Source of the DNA: Delphinus delphis | Taxonomy: Eukaryota > Chordata > Mammalia > Artiodactyla > Delphinidae | Length of the DNA stretch: 64,000 nucleotides | Assembly: GCF_949987515.2 (NCBI RefSeq) | Contig: NC_082685.1 | Location: 27,792,168 to 27,856,167, forward strand | Reading direction: 5' to 3' | Shown: one piece after another, positions 50,715 to 60,449 of the stretch | Position numbering within the stretch: the stretch's first letter is position 1 | Layout of the letters: each line of letters begins with the position of its first letter | Notes under the pieces: model-generated | The model's database searches: none | What the model saw: only the letters and a program-made list of their open reading frames with translations | Told to the model about the DNA's origin: nothing | Program-made: the position numbers and the translations under genes

Positions 50715-50972
50715 TCACCAGAGCCAAACAGTGAGGACTGGGAAGGCAGCAATAACTGTGGGGCCTGGGCCCATGTGGGGGCAAGATTTTGAGAATGACC
50801 ACTTAGGTGACAAAATGGGATTCCCACAAACCACAGCTCTGGTTAGTTTCTGGTCTGGAGCCAGATCCTCTCTCTGATGCAGATGTGGGAGGACGGAGCG
50901 GCAAGAGCTGCCCAGCTGCTCATCTGGGAACTCATCCTCCCAGGGACTCTGTCCCTCGTTCTCCTCCCGTAC
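50715..50972 (-). pseudogene. DPEP2: DPEP2 last exon, acceptor AG missing
   Basis: Open to its normal stop: VREENEGQSPWEDEFPDEQL, ending FPVLTVWLW, the hydrophobic tail for GPI attachment. By protein phase the exon should start at 50,972 (GTACGG), but the two bases before it are TG rather than AG (cacctcctg). No nearby AG would keep phase cleanly. Confidence 0.85.
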
Positions 50973-51072
50973 CAGGAGGTGGCAGTCAGCGGGCAGCACC
51001 TCTCACAGCACCCCCACGTACACCTGCTTGGACCACCTGCTCAGAGCTACTCTTTTGCCCAGCCCAGCATAC

Positions 51073-51208
51073 CTGTTCCACCTGTCTGAAGACCCACCGC
51101 ACGTTTCCTCAAAGCACACCCCAGAGCTCTTCCTCACTCCAGCCACGCCCCAACAACTCCTCTATCAGTACCGGGTATATGGACATGTCCTCCAGGCCCT
51201 GTGGGAAC
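51073..51208 (-). pseudogene. DPEP2: DPEP2 exon 9 with in-frame TGA
   Basis: 136 nt, acceptor cacacag, donor gtatgc. It reads [20 protein letters not shown], then [12 protein letters not shown], stop, GNVRWVFRQVEQ. The TGA (51,109-51,111) replaces the Arg of GVLRGN, consistent with CGA to TGA decay at a CpG. Confidence 0.95.
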
Positions 51209-51857
51209 CTGTGTGGCCGCCAGCCAGCCAGCTGTTGGGCCTCAGACCTGTTCCCTAGTCCTGAGTCAGAACCGAACCCCTATGTGTCCAGGGTCCACTG
51301 AACCGCAGCCCTGGTCAGATGTGGAAAATGGAGACTTGGAGAGAGTAGGTGATTCACTCCTGCTCTTCATCCTTCAGAGGAAGGCCCCCAAAGCGCCTCG
51401 ACTATTCACCAAAAGTCATCGAATTGTACTGTTAAGATCTATGCCTTTCACTGAATGCAATTTTTGCCTCCATTTATAAAGAGAAGAAAAGCTTTTTAAG
51501 AACTGGGTTGACCCCCCTGCATGCACAGGCCCAACTGCAGGCAGAGAAGATGGTCAGCCCAGCCCAGACCTTGCTAAGAGTCTGCTCAGAGGCCGTGGGT
51601 CTGCTGGCACTGGATGGGCGCAGATGCTGGGCAGATGAGCTCTGTGTGGTGTTTTAGACAAATATGATGACCTAGAGTAGGGCCAAACAGACAGGAGAGC
51701 CCAGGTAGCAGACCCTGGGAGAGGGGAGACACCAGTTGGACCAGCACACCTGAGGCTATGGTCAAGGCCATGAGGACCACAGTGTGGTGGGCATGGTGGC
51801 TGTGAAAGCCCTATTGCTGCCCAGCCAGCCCGAGACAAGCCACGGGGAAGCACTCAC

Positions 51858-51933
51858 TGGCCAGCCCCGTCATAATCTCCACCAATCCCGATGAACTTGC
51901 ATCCAACGACTGCCCTGATGTGGTCGAAGTGAT
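51858..51933 (-). pseudogene. DPEP2: DPEP2 exon 8
   Basis: 76 nt, acceptor ttttcag, donor gtgagt, open: [20 protein letters not shown] then YDGAG. GGDYDG is an active-site motif of the family. Confidence 0.94.
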
Positions 51934-52600
51934 CTGAAAAATGGAAAGTCAGCAGTGTGGGGCTTCCAGGGCAGGGGTGGGGGTGATGATTGGCCTCTGT
52001 TGATTCCCCTTTTTTCAGCCTGTAGGTCAAACAGGCCAGTTCCTTCATGGCCTGGCACTGAGATACCAACTAGAGGGCCCTGAGGTTTGATCTGAAGTGA
52101 TCCCAGCTGGCTCTAGACTGGACTTCAGATTTGGAGTGGACCCCAGAGCACCCTGTTTGGGCCATTTCCCACCCAAGATTCACCCTGCCTCCCAGTCTCC
52201 TTGAGAACCTGTGGGGGCTCCTTTCCTTGGGTGTGGAGGATGAGAGAGGAACAAGAGTACAACTGAAGAAGACCCCAGAGACCTAAGGAGCTGTCCAGTC
52301 CCTTGGCCAGAGGTAGGGGCAGTGTGCTTTAGGAGCCCCTGTAGAGGCACAGATGGGCAGCACCCGGGCTCTGTGTCTGACAGCCTCCCTGATACCCATC
52401 AGTATCACAGTTTTGATTCCGTGGCTCCAGTTCCACATGGCACCAAGGTGCTGTGTACCGTCCATTATTGGGTTTTGGGGAGCTGTACCTATTGCCAATA
52501 GGTGGGTCAAACCCCTGGGGCTCTTCTGAAGTCCTCCCCAAATTTGGACCCAGCTTCAGCTCCAAATCAGAGTTTTCAGGGAGCCCAGGATGAGGCTCAC

Positions 52601-52682
52601 CTGCCACAGTAGACACGTTGGCTAACGGGTTGCACTGCAGCACCCGCACGGACAAGGACACCATCACGATGCCACCGTTCTT
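52601..52682 (-). pseudogene. DPEP2: DPEP2 exon 7
   Basis: 82 nt, acceptor cctgcag, donor gtgagc, open: [20 protein letters not shown] then ANVSTVA. Confidence 0.93.
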
Positions 52683-53058
52683 CTGCAGGGGCAGACTGGT
52701 GGACAGTCAGCTTGGCCGCCAGCACAGCCACCTGCCTGTTCACTCTCTCGGCCCCTGTGAGGAAGGTGTTCAGCCCTGGCTTTGAGGTCAGAGTCGTCTC
52801 CTCTCTGGGTTCGTGTGAATGGAGGAGCCGCAGCCCTGTTCTGGGTGGTGTCTTGGCCCTGGGTTTCCGGGTTTGGAGGAGTGTCTTACCGCCTAGACCC
52901 CCACCTAGGGTGCAAGAGTTCAGGGGCTGTGGATCGTGGTTTTGGGGGCAGAAGATATTTAACCTGGGGTTTGAGGAAATTGAGGGAGAAGAGGCTCAGG
53001 TTCAAGGGCTCCTGGTTTGAACCTCTTGCTTTAGGTTTGAGGGCCAGGGCAGTCTCAC

Positions 53059-53235
53059 CAGAAGCTGCAGGATATCATCAGGAACATTCCAAGTGTTCTT
53101 GCACACACCCCGGGCAGCTGAGTGGGAGAAGATGACAGGTGCCTGTGACACTTCTAGGGCTCGCCGTGCCACAGCATCCGAGACATGGGATAAGTCCACC
53201 ATCATGCCCAGGCGGTTCATTTCTGCCACCACCTT
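53059..53235 (-). pseudogene. DPEP2: DPEP2 exon 6 (two zinc-ligand histidines)
   Basis: 177 nt, open, the best-conserved exon: [20 protein letters not shown], then [14 protein letters not shown]. The His of DLSHVS and the His of FSHS correspond to the last two zinc ligands of the family, 21 residues apart as in DPEP1. Donor gtgaga. Confidence 0.96.
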
Positions 53236-53355
53236 CTGCAGGGACAGGATGGGGAGAGGGCATCAGGGCTGCATTTATCTTGTGTGCATTTATCTGTAGG
53301 GAACAGGCGGGGCTGTACATTCATGTGGGGCAGGGTATGGAACCCGGGTCCTTAC

Positions 53356-53425
53356 CTCGCCAAAGCCGGTCAGCCGACTGACATTGCTGTAGAAGGGGTG
53401 GATACCCTTTGCTGAGCTCTGTGCC
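53356..53425 (-). pseudogene. DPEP2: DPEP2 exon 5
   Basis: 70 nt, acceptor cctgcag, donor gtaagg, open: AQSSAKGIHPFYSNVSRLTG then FGE. Confidence 0.93.
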
Positions 53426-53724
53426 CTGCAGGATGGCCAGGAGGCAGTCTGACTGGTAGCCATCACTTGGCTACAAGAGCCTAGAAAGAGGTTCTGTCAA
53501 GCCATCTACACCTGCAACTGGTGCAAGAGGAGGGACCCAAACTGGGCTGTGCCTGGCAGTAGGAGGGCCCTTCTGGGGATTCAGTCTTGTTCTGCAAACC
53601 TCAATTCCACCCCCCCCACCCCAGGTTCAGGGCCGGATCCCAGGGGTAAACTTGCTTTGGGCCCCAGCGTGATCTTGGGCAGATCCCCGCCTCACTGGGC
53701 CTTCACCATCTGCACTGTGCTCAC

Positions 53725-53865
53725 CAGGGCGTGTTGCAGGTGTGGGTGAGTGTCACGTAGCTCACACCCAGCGCACAGAAGGTATGCAAGCTGGAGAGCC
53801 TACTGTCCAGTGAGTGGCCACCTCCACACCAATGAGGCAAGCCCACTTCCGGGTATTGTTGAGAG
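53725..53865 (-). pseudogene. DPEP2: DPEP2 exon 4, 1-nt deletion after GVE
   Basis: Acceptor cccccag, donor gtgagc. It encodes [15 protein letters not shown], then loses one base within ggtgg (~53,817-53,822), where the family motif GVEGGH should continue. Reading on in the shifted frame gives TGA at 53,762-53,764. Restoring phase would read HSLD and later [16 protein letters not shown]. Length is 141 nt against 142 expected from the protein. The Glu of GVE is a zinc ligand. Confidence 0.93.
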
Positions 53866-53946
53866 CTGGGGGCAGGTAGGTCAGATGACCATTTTTAGAG
53901 GCAGGCGTAGCTTACTGAAGTCCCTAACACCTACCACCACCAGTCT

Positions 53947-54087
53947 GTTTACCTTTTTTTTTTTTTGGCCGTGCCACACAGCTTGAGGGCTCTTAGTTCC
54001 CCCACCGGGGATCAAACCTGAACCCCCTGTGGTGGAAGGGTGGAGTCTTAACCTCTGGACTACCAGGGAAGTGCCCCGTCTACCTTT
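53947..54087 (-). mobile_element. SINE inserted at the DPEP2 exon 3 splice donor
   Basis: Minus-strand CHR-like SINE (about 53,957-54,077). Its 10-bp TSD overlaps the exon end and donor: gtttaccttt at 53,947-53,956 against gtctaccttt at 54,078-54,087, one mismatch. The donor therefore exists twice on the minus strand: GTAGAC beside the exon and GTAAAC at 53,952, beyond the SINE. It accounts for most of the 218-bp intron. Confidence 0.85.
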
Positions 54088-54213
54088 AACTGAGGTCACA
54101 AGCTCCAGCTCAGAATAGGAGGCACACATGAGGCGGATGAGGTCAATTTGCTCCAGGGTGAGGTGCACAGCATCCCGTTCGTGGGTCTGGAATAGGGCGT
54201 AGGCTGACCAGAA
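54084..54213 (-). pseudogene. DPEP2: DPEP2 exon 3
   Basis: 130 nt, open: [15 protein letters not shown] then [20 protein letters not shown] and LVTSVK. Acceptor ccctcag. The donor is GTAGAC at 54,083, and a SINE begins six bases further on. Confidence 0.94.
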
Positions 54214-54504
54214 CTGAGGGAAGGCCAGGGCTTAGTCTGGGCTTTGGAACTCCTTGGGGCTCAGTTGGCACAGCACTCACTGTGCCCGGAAGTCACATGT
54301 AATGTGTTGCTTTCTCTGTGGTACTTGGATGCCCGTCAGGCTGGCTCACTGTGACTCCTGTAGCCCCCAGCATCCATGGCATGGCACTTTCTAGGTCACT
54401 ATGGTAACTTAGTTCCAATGTAACTAGCCTGTGGTCTCTGAGGCCCCCAAAGGGCCCCACATTCCCCAGCAGCCATGGTGGCACCTTGTGTGTCCCTTTG
54501 GTAC

Positions 54505-54631
54505 CTGGGCACCCGCGAGACCGTCTTTCAGCCTGTCCAAGCTGGTCTGGCCATGGCTGAAATTGTGCAGATTAACATCCTGTAGCCCATTGTGGTAAAA
54601 TTGCCTCAGGACCAGGGGCATGTCCTTGTGG
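54505..54631 (-). pseudogene. DPEP2: DPEP2 exon 2 (first two zinc ligands)
   Basis: Acceptor ccctccag, donor gtacca, 127 nt, open. Starts with [11 protein letters not shown]: the zinc-binding His and Asp are kept, but the middle Asn usual in the family (GHND) is Lys. Continues [20 protein letters not shown]. Confidence 0.93.
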
Positions 54632-54959
54632 CTGGAGGGAGGTCAAGGCAAACGGGTGGGCTCCTTAGGTCTTGGGATCAGGCAGGACACATTGCCTGGC
54701 CTGGACCAGCCTGGGGGCCCCCCCCACCTCACACTGTCACACAGACTATACTAGGAGCAGCTGAGGCCTGGGCTGAGGGGTTCCCACCGGGGAGGGGATG
54801 ACAGAGAAGGGGAAGGGCATCTGTAGATGATGGAGAGGACATCCAGGGGTGGTGTGAGAGAGCCTCCCCACTAGCTCTGCATGCTCCGGACCTCCTCCCC
54901 TGCCCAGGGCCAGGCTAGGCCCCCACCGGCCCCCAGCAGCCCGCACATACTGCAGCCAC

Positions 54960-55142
54960 CCGTCCACAAGTGGGAAGTCCCGCATCAGGGCCTGTGTGCG
55001 CTCCCGCGGACTTGGGGTGCTGGAGGTGCCTGGTGTGGTCTGCACGGGTTACCGGCCGCAGCAGCAGACCCAGCAGGAGCAGCAGACACAAAAGAGGCCG
55101 CTGGCTGAGTGCATGGGGACCTTCGAGGCCCCCGGGCCGCAA
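54960..55142 (-). pseudogene. DPEP2: DPEP2 exon 1 (signal peptide), start lost, frameshifted
   Basis: Minus-strand text RPGGLEGP then RPLLCLLLLLGLLLRPVTRA matches the DPEP2 N-terminus and leucine-rich signal peptide. The codon at the expected ATG is TTG (55,142-55,140), and no in-frame ATG is seen just upstream. After PVTRA (~55,040) the frame must shift, fitting a 2-nt deletion or 1-nt insertion, to reach TTPGTSSTPS and RTQALMRDFPLVDG. The exon ends GACGG before donor gtggct, splitting the Gly codon of the GHxD zinc motif. Confidence 0.88.
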
Positions 55143-55480
55143 GCTGCGCAGGGCCAGGCAGGCGGGCAGAGGCAGGTCTGAGAGGGGCGGGCGATGGGGT
55201 TCTGCCCGTCGACACAGACCACCCAGCGACGCGGCCTCGCGAGGGGGCAGGGTGAAGGAGGGGATACAGCGTCACAGGACCCTGCGACCCGTGTGCGGAG
55301 AGCCGCGATCCGCGAAGCCCGGCAGCCACAGGGCGGCACTGCCCTCCTGCCCCCTGCTCAGAGGCAGCTCCCGCGGGCTAAGCTGGCCTCTGCTGAGAGC
55401 CCACTCGCCTCCCATCGCGGGTTCCCTCCGCCCCCGCCCCTCTTCCCACTCCCACTGCTCCGAGGGGGTGCCCTAGGTTG
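54990..55480 (-). promoter_or_regulatory. CpG-rich DPEP2 5' region
   Basis: The most CpG-dense stretch outside SINEs covers DPEP2 exon 1 and its upstream flank. A GC-box-like ggggcggg lies at 55,184-55,191. A promoter role is inferred from position and composition. Confidence 0.5.
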
Positions 55481-56340
55481 CTCTCCCCACCTCTAACCTT
55501 CCTGTCCAAGCTGGGGTGCTTCTCTCAGAGGGCCACCTTCAGCCTGAGGCCTCCCGGGAGCACACCTCGTCCCCATCTGCCTGCAGCCAGCCCCGTCCAC
55601 CCCAAGGGCCGCGTGCGAGTTGTCTCTGTGGCCACAAGTACTCTGGGCTCCCGGTTTCCCCGTACTGACCCATGGGGGCTGGTGTGGGGAAAGAGATAGT
55701 TTCTGGAAATTTCGTGGGGGGGGGGTAACCTTGTGAGCTCTGGATTCAGGAGGAGGCCCTCTGCCCCCGACCTTCTCTCTCCACCTACTTGACACCCCAA
55801 CCTGCATGACCATTCTCTGGGGACTTGAACCAGCACCTGGGAACTATCAGGAACCTCCCCCACTTCTGTTAGCCAGCCTCAGGAAAGAGCACCCTCAGGA
55901 GTTGCTACACCTCCCCAGGGCCTGAATAGAGGGACTTTTGGGATGTGAACTGAACAATCTTCTGGGGAGAGTCAGCAACCCTTTTACTCAACAGAGCAGG
56001 AACCCAGTCAGTAGGCTATTTGAGTGGAAGGAAATGAAGTCGTTTCCATGGCAGCAGAGCCCCCACCGCAGCAAACTTCCTCCCAGAGCTGCTGTCTGAC
56101 CTTCTGGCCAGGATCCCTCCTACCTGAGCATGGAAGGCCTGGCCTCGTGGAGAAGTATAGGTTCTGAGGAAAAACCTGGCACCTGGGTTCTGCTGCTACG
56201 CTTGCCTTATCTCGTGGCCCTTGTGGCTCTAGCTTTCTCAGAAACCTCAAGGGTTAAGTGCCTGTGCTTGCTCAGAGGCCGCACGCCATTCCCCATTTCC
56301 AGCCTCAGGCCCTCCACCAGCTGCCTCCTCTAGGGACCCC
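55481..56340. other. Intergenic, DPEP2 to DPEP2NB
   Basis: GC-rich non-coding sequence between the two genes; no further exon recognised. Confidence 0.4.
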
Positions 56341-56348
56341 CTCCCCCC

Positions 56349-56350
<2 letters not shown>

Positions 56351-56404
<54 letters not shown>
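56351..56404. repeat. (CA)n microsatellite
   Basis: About 27 uninterrupted CA units after a C-rich lead. Confidence 0.97.
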
Positions 56405-56407
<3 letters not shown>

Positions 56408-56606
56408 ACAGACACTGGGGATGTGCCTTCTCACAGAAGATGAGAAGCAACCACTGAGATGCTTTAGGGACTGTGCCCAAACTCCTTCATCCCCAGCCTC
56501 TCAAGTTTTTGCTCTGATCCCCCCGGGTGGCAGGAGTGCCTAGCACAGGGGTAGTGACCTAAGTCTGAGCACTGGCAACCCTAGAAATATGTTACAGAAA
56601 AAACAT

Positions 56607-56612
56607 TTTATT
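56607..56612 (-). promoter_or_regulatory. DPEP2NB: Candidate poly(A) signal for DPEP2NB
   Basis: Minus-strand AATAAA about 680 bp past the DPEP2NB stop; could end its 3' UTR. Inference from position. Confidence 0.4.
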
Positions 56613-57294
56613 GAGCAGTAAGGGACCGCACTGGGGACAGAAAGGGCTGGCAATAAAGGAGCATGTGAACCTCGGGGCAGGGTGCATGCTGCTTGACTCT
56701 CCATCCTGTTCTTGCTTCAGGGAGCGGGTCTTCCTGGGTCTCTCTATCCTGCCTCCTGAGATGCCATGCAGGAGGCTCTTTGGGAAGCCACAGATTTCTG
56801 CTTACAGTTTCAGAAAGCCCAGCTCCCCGCTGGTTTGTGGTGGTGGCCGCTGACAATGGCTTAGGGCAGGAGCCCATGTGGTAGACTGCCAAGGCTTCTC
56901 TGCACCCTGTCTCTGCTCCTGCATCCTCCTCGGCTCGCAGAGTGCAGACTTGACTTTCTTCAGCTCACAAAGGGGCCCCTGAGGATTGAGCAGAGGAACG
57001 TCAGGTTTTCTTCCAGGCCAGCTTCAGCCCTGGGATGTTCAGGGCAGACTCATTTCAAACCTCAGTTTCTGAGACTTCTTGCTTATGGCCATTTAGTGTG
57101 GAAGGAGGCTCCTGGCTGAGGAAGGCTCAGAGAGAATGACGCAGGTTCTAATCTGTGGCAGTGGGCAGTAGCGGGGCGGGGTTGGGGGGTCACTGCAGGA
57201 AGAGGCATTCGCTGCCTTAGGCAGTTAAACCATTGCCCTCTCTTCAGAATGGCTCACCTGCAAGATTCTGTGGGGTCCGCCTCCTGGCACCATG

Positions 57295-57557
57295 CTACAG
57301 TTGCCAGATTTTGGGTCTGGAGCAACTGAGATCTTCGTCCAGCTCTTCCGGAGAGTGCTTTCTCTTGGGAGCACGTCTGGGGACTGGCTTCTCTGCTTCC
57401 ACCTTTGCTGGCGTGGCCAAAGGAACATCCCCGTAGACCCGGTAGCCACCAACCAGGCAGGATGTCTCCCCATGCCGGCCCAACTGCGTTTCTCCATACC
57501 CTCAGTTGAGGACATGGTAGTGACCAGGTGTAGGAGGAGAAACGGGAGCCACTGCTT
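57295..57557 (-). pseudogene. DPEP2NB: DPEP2NB exon 2 with TGA
   Basis: Acceptor tttgcag, 263 nt, in-frame TGA at 57,502-57,504, natural-looking TAG at 57,295-57,297. Confidence 0.9.
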
Positions 57558-57599
57558 CTGCAAAGAAAATCAGAACTGATCAGTCACTTCTGCTGTGCA

Positions 57600-58560
57600 C
57601 AGTCTCCTGCCAGAATTTCCCTCTCTCATGTCTCTCCCAGTTTCTGGCTGAAGACCTTTAATCTACTTGACATCCAAAACACAGCCTTGGCCCATCACCT
57701 CTATGAGTCCCTAGAGAAGGGACACTGGCTGCAAAAGCAATCCCTAGAGCCTACGGCTGCAGCAGATGAGGAAGTCTCTTCACCGTTTCCAGGGAAAACA
57801 GTAGAACCCAAAAGTAATTGCAATCATGATCCTCTCCACCTCTCCCTTCCACAACAGAGAAAACATTTCTTGCAGTCTGTCACTTCTGAGGCTTTAATGG
57901 AAATGCCTTTCAAGGTTTGGAAAAGAATAATCTAATAGAAATTGGTTAAGAACCCCACCCACCTTGGCAACCCCTCTTGGGCCCCATTTATACTGCCTGT
58001 TTCAACCACACTGAACTCTAGCCCTCTGATACTTTTATCTAGATTAGAACAAGGCCAAGTCCTGAGGCAGAGTGATCAGGAGACTCAGAACCGGGTTCTG
58101 GGTACCAAGTCTAGGCTCACTTCCACCCAGCCTCCTGGGATACCATCTCCTCAGCCCTCCAGTCTCACTAGCACTTCATCACCCCCCTTGGTTCTTCCGG
58201 TCTTCCCATCAATATGGCAACACCCTCTCCCCTAGTACTCAGCAGCTCAGTATGGGATGTGTCTGAGGGGACCGATATAGATGTCTACATGACAGCACAG
58301 AGGTGCTGGGGCTTGAAGGTGCGGTTCAAGAGTGGCCCTTTTCCTCAAACTGCTCCATTTACCATTTGCCAGCAAAAATGCACTTGTCTTTTGCTAAGAG
58401 GCCAATCAGGAAAAGGTCTGAATGGAAGCATCCTGTAGCCCAAAGGGGAAGGCTACATTTATAAAGATCAGAACCTTCCTGCACACTTGTCCAGGGATGA
58501 CCTTTCACTTGTCCTCAGCAGTGAGCACTGTGGGTCCCTGAAGGTGTCCCAGGTCACTGC
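57600..58560. other. DPEP2NB intron
   Basis: Non-coding, unique-looking. Confidence 0.5.
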
Positions 58561-58684
58561 TATTACTTACAGCTGGGAAAGTGCTTAGGTGTGTGTGGTG
58601 GGCAAGCCCCACAGGAACATGTGGCAGCCAGGTGAGGTTGTGAGTACAGCGTGCCTCCTGTACCGATGCCTTGTCTCAGTGTAC

Positions 58685-58751
58685 CTGCTGCACTGCCCAC
58701 CCAGGGAACAGAGGACAGGTTGGAGTAAATATAGAAGATCTGGTCAGACAT
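58685..58751 (-). pseudogene. DPEP2NB: DPEP2NB exon 1
   Basis: ATG at 58,751-58,749; 67 nt open; donor GTAC at 58,684. Confidence 0.88.
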
Positions 58752-58759
58752 TCTCTCTC

Positions 58760-60440
58760 AGACAACGAAAGAGATTGGTGTCTGGTGGAGAACTGGTAGG
58801 GAAGTTTCTCTGAGGGCAGCACGTTTGCATGGTTACCCTGCCATGGAAACTGTGAGAAGGCCTGTGAGGTCATCACTACCCAGTGAGGTCATATAAGGAA
58901 CCTGTGACTTGAGGGGCAGCCTTCAGGAGGAGGGGCAGTTTTGTGGAGGACAGCAGGGTGCAGGCAGAGGTACTCTGCCTGGCCCCTCACACCTGGGCCT
59001 CCCCACCCATGCCCTAGCCTAGTAGACACCCCATGTGGGGCGTGCCGGTGGGCTGGCACAGCCCCAGGGGCCACAGGAGGGCAAGAGAGACCCACATTCT
59101 GAGATTGGCTTGAGAGGCAAGATTAACGTAAGAGACAGCTAGGTTGTATGGCACTGACCCTAAGAGGCAGAGATTTGTGTGGACTGGGGAATCAGGGAAG
59201 GCTCCTTGGCAGTGGGCCTGAAGGACAAGTGAGATTTGGACCCATGGGGAAGAGAGGGAAGACATTCCAGTTTGGAAGAATAAAAGCAAAGACACTCTTC
59301 TCGACCTTGTCCTGCCCCAAATATAAATTCATAGCACCCTCACATTTTTACACCTGAGGACTTAAAAAAACCAAGAGGTTAAGGGGCCTACCCAGTGTTA
59401 CACAGGTAGTGGAGGGGTGTTCTGCTCAATGGTTAGGTTCAGGTTGGGGCTCTGGATTTACAACTGATAGGAATGTGAGGACAAGCTCGTGCCATTTCAA
59501 ACATTTCCAAGTGATACTGAGAGAGATGTTAAAGGTGCAAAATGAGGGTGCTGAATGACCTCACAAAGTGGGAATGGTGAGCCCATTTTAACATGAAATT
59601 CAAAACAAATTCATGACAAAAGGACATAATACAAAATGACAACATAATCATTACATTCCCCTCTCCCCTAGAAGTAAAAATCAGTATACTCCTCTCTCTC
59701 TCCACCATGAAAGGATGAGATAAAGGCTCAGCAGCAGCCTCCGTGAAAAACATGGTCAACACTGAAGAGGTGTTACTAAGATGATTTGGTCCGACTCAGA
59801 GAAGGAAAGAGACAACTCTGCCCTTAGCCTGATCAGGCCCACAGGAAGGAATCGCATTTGGGGCAGCCTTTGATAGTGTGGCAATGAGAGGGAACCTTCT
59901 TTAGGAGGGGACTCCCTGTTGCTGACCTTGAAAAGCAAAGATGGGACGTTCGTTTACTGGGGCTGTTGCAGAGGCGATGTGCCCAGGAGGTAGAGACCGC
60001 TTGCACTACTATTTTAGAGGTTGGGACACCCTGGTTGAGAGCACCTTGTATTCCTAAACTGCTTGAATCAGCGGGTGCACGTTAGGACAGACGAAGTCAG
60101 GCCCCATTGGAGCAGACTGCCTTTGGGAGTTGTAGAAGGTAAACTGTGAAGGGGAATGCTCTGGAGGAGGTTTGTCATGGCAGGTGGGGCAGCACGAGAC
60201 CATTCAGATTCTCCAAGGCTCCAGAGATTACTTGGCTGGGAGAATCCCTCTGATGTGGTGCAGGGACTCCTACCTTAACAGGACCTGGCTGGGCATCTGG
60301 GGGAGGCAGAATAAATGGTTTATTAACTTAAGAGAGCGAGAGACTCACCTGGGGGGTTCCACAAAACCACTTAAAAAGACTTGTACCTGGATTCTTGAGC
60401 CAACCCTCAGAAAACTTATCTAGATCTGGAGTAGGGCTCA
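58760..60440. other. Upstream flank of DPEP2NB; weak MIR
   Basis: Unique-looking sequence. A weak minus-strand MIR-like piece lies at about 59,350-59,460 (gaggttaaggggcctaccca). No other gene recognised. Confidence 0.4.
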
Positions 60441-60449
60441 GGAAGCTGC

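Larger units (their letters stand above)
50715..55142 (-). pseudogene. DPEP2: DPEP2, dipeptidase 2, inactivated
   Basis: Ten exons on the minus strand give, exon by exon, the human DPEP2 protein as I remember it (486 residues), including its distinctive C-terminus ending in WLW. The family (renal dipeptidase, peptidase M19) comprises GPI-anchored, zinc-dependent cell-surface enzymes; DPEP2 converts leukotriene D4 to E4. Zinc ligands are still encoded: His and Asp of GHKD (exon 2), Glu of GVE (exon 4), His of DLSHVS and His of FSHSA (exon 6). GGDYDG is in exon 8. Lesions: TTG for the start ATG, exon 1 frameshift (~55,040), 1-nt deletion in exon 4 (~53,820) leading to a TGA at 53,762-53,764, in-frame TGA at 51,109-51,111, and TG instead of AG before exon 10. 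A SINE lies beside the exon 3 donor. It is therefore a unitary pseudogene unless the assembly is faulty. DPEP2NB lies upstream on the same strand. Confidence 0.93.
57295..58751 (-). pseudogene. DPEP2NB: DPEP2NB, DPEP2 neighbour, with premature stop
   Basis: Two exons recognised from the human DPEP2NB protein as I remember it; its function is unknown. Exon 1 (58,751-58,685) encodes MSDQIFYIYSNLSSVPWVGS and ends at donor GTAC. Exon 2 (57,557-57,295) follows acceptor tttgcag and encodes SPPTPGHYHVLN, then TGA (57,504-57,502), then GYGETQLGRHGETSCLVGGY and a basic tail RRAPKRK, ending KIWQL before TAG. Phase is kept across the intron (67 + 263 nt, 110 codons in all). The TGA falls at codon 41, where I recall Arg in human, again fitting CpG decay. 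A real start further down is not evident, as the next open stretch begins without ATG. Confidence 0.88.

Noticed and set aside
52712..53135. Plus-strand frames of about 100-117 codons near DPEP2
   Set aside because: They lie antisense over a DPEP2 intron and exon 6, with no family text or splice support.
54915..55142. TTG as a true start codon of DPEP2
   Set aside because: Non-ATG starts are rare in mammals, the frame breaks soon after, and several later lesions show the gene is not maintained.
56258..56480. Frames through the CA repeat
   Set aside because: Low-complexity His-Thr or Val-Cys runs produced by (CA)n.
57502..57504. TGA in DPEP2NB read as selenocysteine
   Set aside because: No selenoprotein link for this family; I recall Arg at this position in human, and CGA to TGA is the simpler path.
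57225..57563. 112-codon minus frame starting MQKQWLPF as the real product at this locus
   Set aside because: It is another frame of DPEP2NB exon 2; the DPEP2NB frame matches the known protein and joins exon 1 in phase.
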